The notes under the pieces are model-generated. The model was not told where the DNA came from, did no database searches, and was given only the letters and a program-made list of their open reading frames with translations. From assembly GCF_036567765.1 (NCBI RefSeq), contig NZ_DATCTU010000045.1, forward strand, positions 1 through 64,000: a stretch of DNA of 64,000 bases, written 5' to 3'. Source of the stretch: Pseudobacteroides sp. (GTDB lineage: Bacteria; Bacillota; Clostridia; Acetivibrionales; DSM-2933). Shown here piece after piece: positions 56,721-64,000 of the stretch; positions within the stretch are counted from its first letter, which is position 1; every line of letters starts with the position of its first letter. A program made the translations under genes and the position numbers.

Positions 56721-58151
56721 ATGGATGAGCATATTAATATATATTTCGAAGATGCTTTTGACTTCTTGCAAAATGCGGAGGAGGCACTATTAAGGCTAGA
56801 GGAAGGATATTCTCAAGATGATATCAATCAGTTATTCAGATCTGCTCACTCCTTAAAAAGCTCTTCTGCTTCTGTAGGATTTGATGAAATCGCAAGCCTT
56901 ACACATAAAACTGAGGATATGCTGGACCTTTTAAGAAAGGGAAGTTTAAAGCTGGATAAATATATTATAAATCTCTGTTTTGAAGCCTTTGATACTACTA
57001 AAAAATTTGTCTGTATAAGGGCTGATTCTCCAGGTGAAGGCCTGCCAAAAGATATGGCTGATTTTTCAAAAGAAATTGAAGCTGAAATATCAAAGCTTTT
57101 AAAGGACAAGCACGAAAAGATTGAGCATAAAGAGATAAGTATGAACTTCCATAAGGATCATGAAATATATAACAACACTTTTTTTGTATATCTGGTATTT
57201 GAGAAGGATACTCCCATGCTAAATGTCAGAAGATTCATGCTTTTAAATGCAATAAACGATATGGGAGCGGTTTTGTATTCTAGTCCATCCCACCAGGTTA
57301 TGGTGGACATAAGCAGTGAGGATAGTAATAAAACATATCAAAGTATTATATCAACAAACAGGAATGAAGATGAACTGCTACAGCTTCTTGATGTTGGTGA
57401 TGTAAAGATGATCAAGATTATAAATGTTACCGGTGAATTTATAGAAGAGAGTGAGATTAGATTCAAGTCAAAAGACATAAATTTTTTTGATACATTTTTT
57501 AATAATTTTAAGGCAATTGCCAATCTGGTATTTAATTTTTCAAAGGATACGGGTTTTCATGAGTTGAACAGCTCACAAACTATACAATGGCTATATAAAG
57601 TACTGGAAGGTACTTTAGAAGAATTCAGATTTCATATAGATACAAGGAGACTTGTAAAGTTTAAAGAGGATATATTTGTTTTAATTGAAATTCTGGCTCA
57701 TTATTTGGAATACCCCAATTATGCATCTGACAATACAATAGCGTTATTGCAAAAAGTTTACATAGATATTATAAGAGAAATCTATGAATTGATAGAAAAT
57801 AACATTGTTTTTAGAAAAATCAAGTTGCATGCAAAATCTCAAATATCATCACTTCATGAGGTGACCTGCCGCATTGATAAAAATGTTTTTAAAAATATTA
57901 TAATAGACATCAGTGAGATTGATATGATTGAACCGGAAGATATAAAAACGTTTATTACAATTAACAGAGATCTTACTGATGACAATATCGGCTTTTTTCT
58001 CATTAATAATGGGATTTACAGGAAAAGGATTTACAATATACTTGATTCAATAAATGATATTGAGCCTTTTAAAATCTATTACTCAGAAGTTGAAGCAATT
58101 ATGGGATTTAACTGGGGTAGTAGAAGAAAGCACTTTAGAATGGAGGGTTAG
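56721..58151 (+). CDS. Hpt protein with CheA P2-like middle and STAS-like end
   Basis: This 476-residue protein has an N-terminal Hpt domain with phospho-acceptor H43 in RSAHSLKSSSASVGF. The region around residues 150-230 (MLNVRRFMLLNAINDMGAVL) resembles CheA regulator-binding (P2) domains. The last 100 residues, with IIIDISEIDMIEPEDIKTF, resemble a STAS domain. There is no kinase domain. If correct, this chain joins the phosphorelay fold of two-component systems with the fold of stressosome proteins. The Hpt call is firm; the other two are tentative. AAGGAGG before 56721 sets the start. Confidence 0.75.
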   Translation: MDEHINIYFEDAFDFLQNAEEALLRLEEGYSQDDINQLFRSAHSLKSSSASVGFDEIASLTHKTEDMLDLLRKGSLKLDKYIINLCFEAFDTTKKFVCIRADSPGEGLPKDMADFSKEIEAEISKLLKDKHEKIEHKEISMNFHKDHEIYNNTFFVYLVFEKDTPMLNVRRFMLLNAINDMGAVLYSSPSHQVMVDISSEDSNKTYQSIISTNRNEDELLQLLDVGDVKMIKIINVTGEFIEESEIRFKSKDINFFDTFFNNFKAIANLVFNFSKDTGFHELNSSQTIQWLYKVLEGTLEEFRFHIDTRRLVKFKEDIFVLIEILAHYLEYPNYASDNTIALLQKVYIDIIREIYELIENNIVFRKIKLHAKSQISSLHEVTCRIDKNVFKNIIIDISEIDMIEPEDIKTFITINRDLTDDNIGFFLINNGIYRKRIYNILDSINDIEPFKIYYSEVEAIMGFNWGSRRKHFRMEG

Positions 58152-58155
58152 ACAA

Positions 58156-58575
58156 ATGAATAAACAAAACTACAAGATCCTTATTGTGGATGATGAAAGG
58201 GATATACTTGAATCCCTGAAAAAAAATCTTGTTTTGGAGGGCTATCGTGTTGAGACAACTGACGATCCAGAAGAAGCATTGGAAAGGATCAAGAACGATA
58301 AATTCCATATTGTTTTGACTGATATAGTTATGCCAAAAATGGATGGAATTGAGCTTTTAAGAGAGATTAAATCCTATGATGCTTTGGCTCAAGTAATAAT
58401 GATGACGGGCTATTCGACTATGGATAAAACAATTAAGTCATTGGAAAGTGGTGCTAATGATTATATTCTTAAGCCATTTAAAAGTGTTGAGCATGTAATT
58501 AGCATAATTAACTTGTCAATAGATAAGCTGGAAAGATGGAGGGACTCAATCAGGGGAATTGTAAAAGAAATCTAA
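58156..58575 (+). CDS. Single-domain response regulator
   Basis: This 139-residue receiver domain has the acidic pair in ILIVDDERD, phospho-acceptor D56 in LTDIVMPKMDG, and Lys in YILKPFKS. There is no output domain, only a short helical tail. It would accept phosphate from the histidine kinase or from H43 of the upstream Hpt protein. TGGAGGG seven bases before the ATG sets the start; the frame is open further upstream inside the Hpt gene. Confidence 0.93.
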   Translation: MNKQNYKILIVDDERDILESLKKNLVLEGYRVETTDDPEEALERIKNDKFHIVLTDIVMPKMDGIELLREIKSYDALAQVIMMTGYSTMDKTIKSLESGANDYILKPFKSVEHVISIINLSIDKLERWRDSIRGIVKEI

Positions 58576-58618
58576 GAATTATTATTGGCAGGTATAAAAC
58601 CAAGGATGGGGTGAACAT

Positions 58619-60472
58619 ATGAGCCTTTCAAAGCAAAATAATACTAAAAGTCTACCTGTACTCATAAGAAAACTTAAAAATGAAAAAAACAGATTTAATC
58701 AGGAAGTGTTGATTGAAAAGATCAGCTGTTTTAAGTCGGAACAATCTGCAAGCCAGATCATACCCTTATTGAGATCTGAAGATGCTTATCTGAGAAATGC
58801 TGCAATTGAAATATTACAAAACATAGGTGAAAAAAGCGTAAACATACTTGGAGAAGTACTTAAAGATAATGATAAAAATATTAGAAAATTTGCTTTGGAT
58901 GTATTAAAAGAAATAAGAACAGAAGAAAGCAGCAGCTTGGTTTTGGAAGCGTTGAGGGATGTTGATAATAATGTACTTCAAACAGCTGTTGAAGTTATTG
59001 GAATACATAGGTATAAAAAGGCTTTGCCTATACTTTTATCAATATTTAAAACAGAAAAGAATATATGGGTACTGGATTCTTTAATTAATGCAATTGGAAA
59101 CTTCCAGCATGAAGGCTTTGCTGCAATTGTAGAGGAAAAGATTGAAACTGGCAATTTTGATATTCTGGAGAAGAATGTTCTGGTGAATTCATTTGTCAGA
59201 GTTTTAGGTAAAGTTGGAACATTAAGTGACCTGGAGAAGGTTGTTGATACTTATATAAACGAATATAAAATCAGTGATGAAACCCTTATACGATGTATAA
59301 GCGAAATCATTAACTCAAATGAAATAGTGTCTTTAAGTTTAAGATCCTTAGAGATAATAGAAGGTTTATTCAAGGAAAAGCTAAGGTATGAAAATGAAAA
59401 AGATACAATCATATTCATTAAGGCGGCTACAAAGATTCAACTAAGTTTTTATCTTAAGGATGTAAGTGGGCTTATCAAAAGGTTTCAACATATGGAATTT
59501 TTTGAAGAAAGCCTTTTAGAGATAGTATGCCAGCTAAATATTATTCCAACAGAATTTATAATAAGTTTACTTGAAGATGACGATACCGATATAAAATTTT
59601 TTGCTCTAAAGATAATCAGGAATAAAAAGGTTGAAGGGCTAAGGCTTGAGATTGAAAAGATGCTTGATGTAAATGAAATCAAGGTAGTGAGTGAGGCACT
59701 TCGCATTATATGTGATATAGAAAGCTATATGAATGAAGAAATTTTAAAAAGGTTCTCTGCTTCTAATGATACTGATTTAAGTACAATAGCACTTGAAGGC
59801 TTGATAAATCATGGAAAGCTTGATAATGGATTATCCATCAAGTGTTTGAAGCATCAGAATAGAAGTATAAGAAAAATGGCTGTTAAAAGGCTGATATCAA
59901 GCCAAGATAAGGTGGATTTTGATGAGGTTACAGCTATAGTAAAAGACTTTAAAGAAACAATAGGGCTTGAAGCTTTGGAGGTCATTTTGAGATTGGATAA
60001 TGAAAAGGCAGAGAGCTTGATAAAGCAGATAATCGATTGTGATACCGCAAGTACACGTAAAAAGCTTGTTGAAATAATAGATTTACTTGAAAATGAATCC
60101 TACTCATTTTATATTAATATACTTGCTAATGACTCAGACCACCTTGTAAGAAGAAATGTTATAAAATCTCTTTGTAAAAGAGTAAACCACAGCTCATTTA
60201 AATTATTAACAACACTCTTAGAAAATGAGACAAATAGTGATAACAAGTATGAGATTATATCAGAGATATATAAATTTAAAGAATCTGAAAGTTTTGATAT
60301 TCTGATATCATATTTGGAGTGTGATGACATACTTCTAAAACTTGCAGCCATAGAATCTTTGGGACATTATGGCGATAAGAGAGCAATCGGATATTTAGGT
60401 AAATATACTGGTAGTGATATCCCCGATATATGTGACAGTACAAAAGAAGCACTTGAAAGACTGGGGGTATAA
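58619..60472 (+). CDS. HEAT-repeat scaffold protein
   Basis: This 617-residue all-helical protein is built almost entirely of HEAT-like repeats, for example SEDAYLRNAAIEILQNIGE, DNDKNIRKFALDVLKEI and ECDDILLKLAAIESLGHYGD near the C-terminus. No catalytic motif is seen. HEAT solenoids serve as protein-binding scaffolds, and the setting inside a signalling operon suggests a partner-binding or docking role. The function is unknown. It is followed by cheR after two bases. Confidence 0.85.
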   Translation: MSLSKQNNTKSLPVLIRKLKNEKNRFNQEVLIEKISCFKSEQSASQIIPLLRSEDAYLRNAAIEILQNIGEKSVNILGEVLKDNDKNIRKFALDVLKEIRTEESSSLVLEALRDVDNNVLQTAVEVIGIHRYKKALPILLSIFKTEKNIWVLDSLINAIGNFQHEGFAAIVEEKIETGNFDILEKNVLVNSFVRVLGKVGTLSDLEKVVDTYINEYKISDETLIRCISEIINSNEIVSLSLRSLEIIEGLFKEKLRYENEKDTIIFIKAATKIQLSFYLKDVSGLIKRFQHMEFFEESLLEIVCQLNIIPTEFIISLLEDDDTDIKFFALKIIRNKKVEGLRLEIEKMLDVNEIKVVSEALRIICDIESYMNEEILKRFSASNDTDLSTIALEGLINHGKLDNGLSIKCLKHQNRSIRKMAVKRLISSQDKVDFDEVTAIVKDFKETIGLEALEVILRLDNEKAESLIKQIIDCDTASTRKKLVEIIDLLENESYSFYINILANDSDHLVRRNVIKSLCKRVNHSSFKLLTTLLENETNSDNKYEIISEIYKFKESESFDILISYLECDDILLKLAAIESLGHYGDKRAIGYLGKYTGSDIPDICDSTKEALERLGV

Positions 60473-60474
60473 AC

Positions 60475-61302
60475 ATGATTCTTTTGGATGATTTATACAT
60501 AAAATTTATAGATGTAATATACAAAAGAACAGGGCTTTATTATGAGCCAGCTAAGAAGTATTTTGTCCAGAAAAGGCTCGAGAAGCGCATTGAAGAGCTG
60601 GAGTTGGAAAGTTTTAAAGAATATTACCAGCTAATAAAGTTCTCATCGGACCAGTCGGAATTTAATCAACTCATTAATGATCTCACAGTCAATGAAACAT
60701 ATTTTTTTAGGGATTTTCCTCAGTTGGAAAATTTTGCAGAAGAAGTGCTGCCCCAATATATTAAATATAAAGAATCAAAAAAAGATTACAAATTAAAAAT
60801 ATGGAGTGCAGCCTGTTCAACTGGAGAGGAGCCATATACTTTATCCATTATCCTTATGGAAATGCTGGAGGAGTATGATAAATGGGACATACAGATACTT
60901 GCTACAGATATAAATACTGAGGTGTTAGCCACGGCACAGAGGGGGATTTACGACAGCAGATCAGTAAGAGATGTTCCAGAAGAATACCTGGGTAAATACT
61001 TTACTTCTAGAAACGGTAAGCATCTGATAAATTTAAACGCCAGGAAGTCGGTTGTTTTTAAACAATTAAACTTCATGGAATCACAAGAGATGAGGAACAT
61101 AACAGGTTGTGATTTTATATTTTGCAGAAACTGCCTTATTTATTTTGATGATGATTCCAGAAAAAAGGTTATAGAAAGCATGTATAACAGCTTAAATTCA
61201 TGCGGCTATATATTCTTGGGCCACTCTGAATCAATAGGCAGAATTTCCTCTGCATTCAATGTACAGAGGATTGGAAAAACAATCGTATATTCAAAACCTT
61301 AA
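60475..61302 (+). CDS. cheR: CheR protein-glutamate methyltransferase
   Basis: This 275-residue SAM-dependent enzyme methylates receptor glutamates. The N-terminal helical domain includes LTVNETYFFRDFPQLE; the SAM site is WSAACSTGEEPYTLSI; later motifs are ATDINTEVLATA and FIFCRNCLIYFD. It is complete and without fused domains. It should act with CheB on the double-tip receptor. Confidence 0.96.
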   Translation: MILLDDLYIKFIDVIYKRTGLYYEPAKKYFVQKRLEKRIEELELESFKEYYQLIKFSSDQSEFNQLINDLTVNETYFFRDFPQLENFAEEVLPQYIKYKESKKDYKLKIWSAACSTGEEPYTLSIILMEMLEEYDKWDIQILATDINTEVLATAQRGIYDSRSVRDVPEEYLGKYFTSRNGKHLINLNARKSVVFKQLNFMESQEMRNITGCDFIFCRNCLIYFDDDSRKKVIESMYNSLNSCGYIFLGHSESIGRISSAFNVQRIGKTIVYSKP

Positions 61303-61317
61303 ACGGAGGGAATCCTT

Positions 61318-61686
61318 ATGACTAAAAATATTTTAGTAGTAGACGATTCTGAAATGGTTAGAAATTACCATAGTTTTATTCTTGGGATGTTCAAGTATCA
61401 AGTTTTTACTGCTGAAAACGGTATGATCGCATTAGAGAAGGTGTTGAGTGAAAATTTTGATCTTATTGTTACCGATATAAACATGCCCAAAATGGATGGA
61501 TATGAGTTTATAAAGAAAATAAGGGAAAACGAAATAGCCGTGCCAATTATCGTAATTTCTACGGAAGACGAAATGAAAGACAGAATGAAGGGGTTAAGGT
61601 ATGGAGCCAATACATATATGGTAAAGCCTACTGAACCTGAAAAGCTGGTTACTACAATAAATTTACTTCTAAAAAATGAAGGGTGA
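61318..61686 (+). CDS. cheY: CheY-like response regulator
   Basis: This 122-residue receiver domain has VVDDSEMVR, phospho-acceptor D53 in IVTDINMPKMDG, the conserved Thr/Ser in IVISTEDE and Lys in MVKPTEPE. It has no output domain. Directly before cheA with a 4-base overlap of frames at most, it is the probable target of CheA. Confidence 0.95.
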   Translation: MTKNILVVDDSEMVRNYHSFILGMFKYQVFTAENGMIALEKVLSENFDLIVTDINMPKMDGYEFIKKIRENEIAVPIIVISTEDEMKDRMKGLRYGANTYMVKPTEPEKLVTTINLLLKNEG

Positions 61687-61691
61687 AATTT

Positions 61692-63938
61692 ATGGGATAT
61701 ACTTTTGCGGGTGATGACCTGGAGTTATTAAAATCTTTTATTGAAGAATCGACAGAATACATTGAGGGTTTGGAAAAAGAGATTTTAAAGCTTGAATCAA
61801 TAGATGAAAATAGTGATTTGATCAATGATATTTTCAGAAGGGTTCACAGCATTAAGGGATTATCTTCGTTTCTAAGCTTTGTTTGTATTACCAAGCTAAG
61901 CCACAATATTGAGTTTGCATTGGACAGCATAAGGAAAAAGAAGACTCAGGTAAGCTCTGAGTTGATAGACTGTCTATTGGAGAGCATAGACCTCCTTGGG
62001 AGCTTTATTTATTCAATTAATGAAAGACTAAAAGATATTGAAGGCACAAACGGGCATAGTGAGATTGAGATAATCTTTGCTAGCGAGGATAAGCTGGAGC
62101 ATGTAATAAATAATATTCAAAATGTTTTAGAAAACAAGGATGTCGGTGCCTCTAATACTTCGTTCAGTCAGCCTGATATTGACATTCTCAATTCAGAAGA
62201 GTTTAAGAATAAACTAGCATCGGGATTTAAAGAACAATTTGTTGTGGAAACAATAGAACATATTGAAAGGATAGAAGGAGATCTACTCGTAAAGCTTGAT
62301 AAATCTGGAGAAGATCATAACACAATAAACGAATTGTTTAGATGTATGCATAGCATAAAAGGGGGAACCGGGATTATAAGCAGTGCCCTGCAAAGCACAA
62401 GCCCAATTTCTCCTGTAGTTAAAAATATATCAATTGTTACTCATTCATTTGAGAATATATTAGAGGTATTTAGGGATAAGAAATTAGTTTTCACTAAACA
62501 AATGGTATCACTAGGCTATGAGGTCGTAGATTATCTTAAGGCATGTGTTGATGCTGTACACAGCAATCAGTATGTGGATATATCTATTCAAGATCTGATT
62601 GAAAAAATCAGCAAGTCCCTTGATATAGATCAAGGACGGGAAAATAGCATGATAAGTGAAAATACCTATACAGATGAATCCAGGCCGAAGGATTTGAGTC
62701 AAAAAAGTACAGTGTTACAAAGTATCAGGGTTGGACAGGACAAGCTGGATAAAATGATGAATACAATAGCAGAGCTCGTTACTACAAAAAACTCCTTTAT
62801 GCACGTTTCAAAGAGGCTGAATGTGGAATATAACATTCCGGATCTGGCAAAGGAGGTAAAGGAAATCGGTTTTGCAATAAACAGGATATCCGATGAGCTT
62901 CAAAACACCATAATGTCGGCAAGAATGGTTGAGGTAAGAAATGTATTTCAAAAGATGCCTCGTATAATAAGGGATATTTCTCAATCAACCGGAAAAAAGA
63001 TTAACTTGATCACGGAGGGTGAAGATACCGAGATAGATAAAACCATTATTGAGCAAATAAGCGACCCTTTGGTGCATATTATAAGGAATGCAGCCGATCA
63101 TGGCATAGAGGATACAGAAACTAGAAGAACAAAAGGAAAAAGCCACATAGGAACGATAATCTTAAGGGCATATAACAGGAATAAGCATGTATTTATTGAG
63201 GTGGAGGATGATGGAAAAGGTATTGATTCTGTAGAATTGAAGCAAAAAGCTGTAGAGAAGGGCTTTATAAAAAGTACTGAAGCGGATAATATGAGTAGAA
63301 GCCAATCGCTGAATTTGATATTTTTTCCAGGCTTCAGTACCGCAAAAAAGGTAACTGAGGTATCGGGGCGTGGAGTTGGAATGGATATAGTCAAGAGCAA
63401 TATTTCAAAGATTAACGGTTTAATAAATATTGAAAGTGAAGTTGATAAAGGCACAAAAATGGTTATTCAACTTCCTCTTACTCTTGCTGTTTCACGAGGA
63501 CTTTTGGTAGAAGTGATGAAGGAAAGCTATATTATTCCCATAGAAAACATTGTAGAAACGGTAAAGATAAACATTAACAGTATTCATGAATACAATAAGA
63601 AATACTTTACTCATCTTAGGGGTGAAGTTATTGGGGTTGAATGGTTAAGCAGGATATTCATGCTGGATAATAATTGTAATAAAAAAGGTGAAATGGAAGA
63701 TGAACTTAATTCTGTGATTATATCAAATGGAATTGAAAAGGTTGCAGTAATTGTAGATAAACTAAAAAATGAGCAGGAGTTTGTTGTAAAAACTCTTAGT
63801 GATTGTCTGGCATCAATTCCTGGTATATCAGGTTCCACACTTTTAGGGAACGGTCAGGTAGTTCTGATTTTAAATCCAACAGATATTATTAAAATGGCGG
63901 ATAGAAGTATTGAAATAGAGGGAAGTAATAATTTCTAA
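61692..63938 (+). CDS. cheA: CheA histidine kinase with two Hpt domains
   Basis: This is 748 residues. Two phosphotransfer domains lie at the N-terminus, with histidines H52 (RRVHSIKG) and H220 (RCMHSIKGG). A dimerisation domain follows (IRVGQDKLDKMMNTIAELVT), then the HATPase domain (IIRNAADHGIED, EVEDDGKGID and GRGVGMDIVKS) and a C-terminal CheW-like regulatory domain. There is no clear P2 domain. Two Hpt sites would allow two phospho-targets, such as CheY, CheB or the other single-domain regulator. ATG 61692 is preferred over a GTG at 61683. Confidence 0.95.
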   Translation: MGYTFAGDDLELLKSFIEESTEYIEGLEKEILKLESIDENSDLINDIFRRVHSIKGLSSFLSFVCITKLSHNIEFALDSIRKKKTQVSSELIDCLLESIDLLGSFIYSINERLKDIEGTNGHSEIEIIFASEDKLEHVINNIQNVLENKDVGASNTSFSQPDIDILNSEEFKNKLASGFKEQFVVETIEHIERIEGDLLVKLDKSGEDHNTINELFRCMHSIKGGTGIISSALQSTSPISPVVKNISIVTHSFENILEVFRDKKLVFTKQMVSLGYEVVDYLKACVDAVHSNQYVDISIQDLIEKISKSLDIDQGRENSMISENTYTDESRPKDLSQKSTVLQSIRVGQDKLDKMMNTIAELVTTKNSFMHVSKRLNVEYNIPDLAKEVKEIGFAINRISDELQNTIMSARMVEVRNVFQKMPRIIRDISQSTGKKINLITEGEDTEIDKTIIEQISDPLVHIIRNAADHGIEDTETRRTKGKSHIGTIILRAYNRNKHVFIEVEDDGKGIDSVELKQKAVEKGFIKSTEADNMSRSQSLNLIFFPGFSTAKKVTEVSGRGVGMDIVKSNISKINGLINIESEVDKGTKMVIQLPLTLAVSRGLLVEVMKESYIIPIENIVETVKININSIHEYNKKYFTHLRGEVIGVEWLSRIFMLDNNCNKKGEMEDELNSVIISNGIEKVAVIVDKLKNEQEFVVKTLSDCLASIPGISGSTLLGNGQVVLILNPTDIIKMADRSIEIEGSNNF

Positions 63939-63990
63939 TGACATTTAGACTCCCCATAGTTTATATTAATACTGTATTCATGAAGCTTAA

Positions 63991-63997
63991 AGGAGGG
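63991..63997 (+). promoter_or_regulatory. Ribosome binding site of a gene beyond the window
   Basis: AGGAGGG ends three bases before the edge, 50 bases after cheA, with no terminator between. The signalling operon therefore probably continues to the right. Confidence 0.65.
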
Positions 63998-64000
63998 ATT

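Noticed and set aside
46054..63938. A flagellar chemotaxis operon
   Set aside because: No fli, flg, flh, mot, cheC, cheD or cheX gene is present; the receptor is cytoplasmic and the cluster is interleaved with stressosome genes.

Overview
The window is AT-rich, low-GC Firmicute DNA. Three things point to an anaerobic, endospore-forming clostridium. The spoIIGA-sigE-sigG-nrdR block and a DUF3787 spore-surface-type gene mark a spore former, and a pyruvate:ferredoxin oxidoreductase marks fermentative anaerobic metabolism. The lspA-rluD-pyrR-pyrB arrangement, a GH43 glycosidase and an M6 protease resemble cellulolytic clostridia of the Acetivibrio/Ruminiclostridium type; that closer placement is inference from gene content only.

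Layout. 1-2300: end of an rRNA operon (5S) followed by two partial copies of the 5S 3' end plus its terminator, the second pair bracketing a PAS histidine kinase gene. 2500-7760: sporulation sigma-factor block, nrdR and a Maf/DUF115 gene. 7780-13230: orphan Flp pilin, a VOC protein, a PaaK-like adenylating enzyme and a YesMN-type two-component system. 13400-17480: pgeF, an oligopeptide-binding-type lipoprotein, lspA and rluD. 17550-28320: pyrimidine biosynthesis operon with a PyrR-binding attenuator (pyrR, pyrB, pyrC, pyrF, carA, carB, pyrK) and a trailing MATE transporter. 28400-33780: intergenic DNA with terminator-like structures and 21-bp tandem repeats, a PhnB-like protein, a secreted M6 protease with fibronectin type III repeats, GH43, and a small four-cysteine protein. 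33860-37000: tRNA-Pro followed by a graveyard of mobile and chromosomal fragments (integrase, IS4-type and IS110-type transposases, a DUF6985-like fragment, an etfA 3' end) and then an intact-looking small transcription unit encoding a 34-residue membrane peptide. 37080-45810: DUF4349 lipoprotein, PFOR, DUF3787, an IMP dehydrogenase, and a membrane flavocytochrome next to a cytochrome-b5-like lipoprotein.

46050-64000 is the most unusual part. A short operon (mpsC-like, a broken parA-like gene, cheW) is followed by a run of co-directional genes at least 16 kb long. It combines a complete non-flagellar chemosensory set with stressosome-type genes. The chemosensory part is a soluble receptor with two signalling tips, a triple CheW, CheB, CheR, CheY and a CheA with two Hpt domains. 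The stressosome part is RsbR, RsbS, RsbT and an RsbT-PP2C fusion. Between them lie a soluble histidine kinase, an Hpt/STAS-like hybrid, a single-domain response regulator and a HEAT-repeat protein. No flagellar gene, sigma-B-type factor or DNA-binding output is visible in this part, so the cluster looks like a signalling hub whose output lies elsewhere or beyond the right edge. I cannot tell from sequence alone whether this combination has been described.
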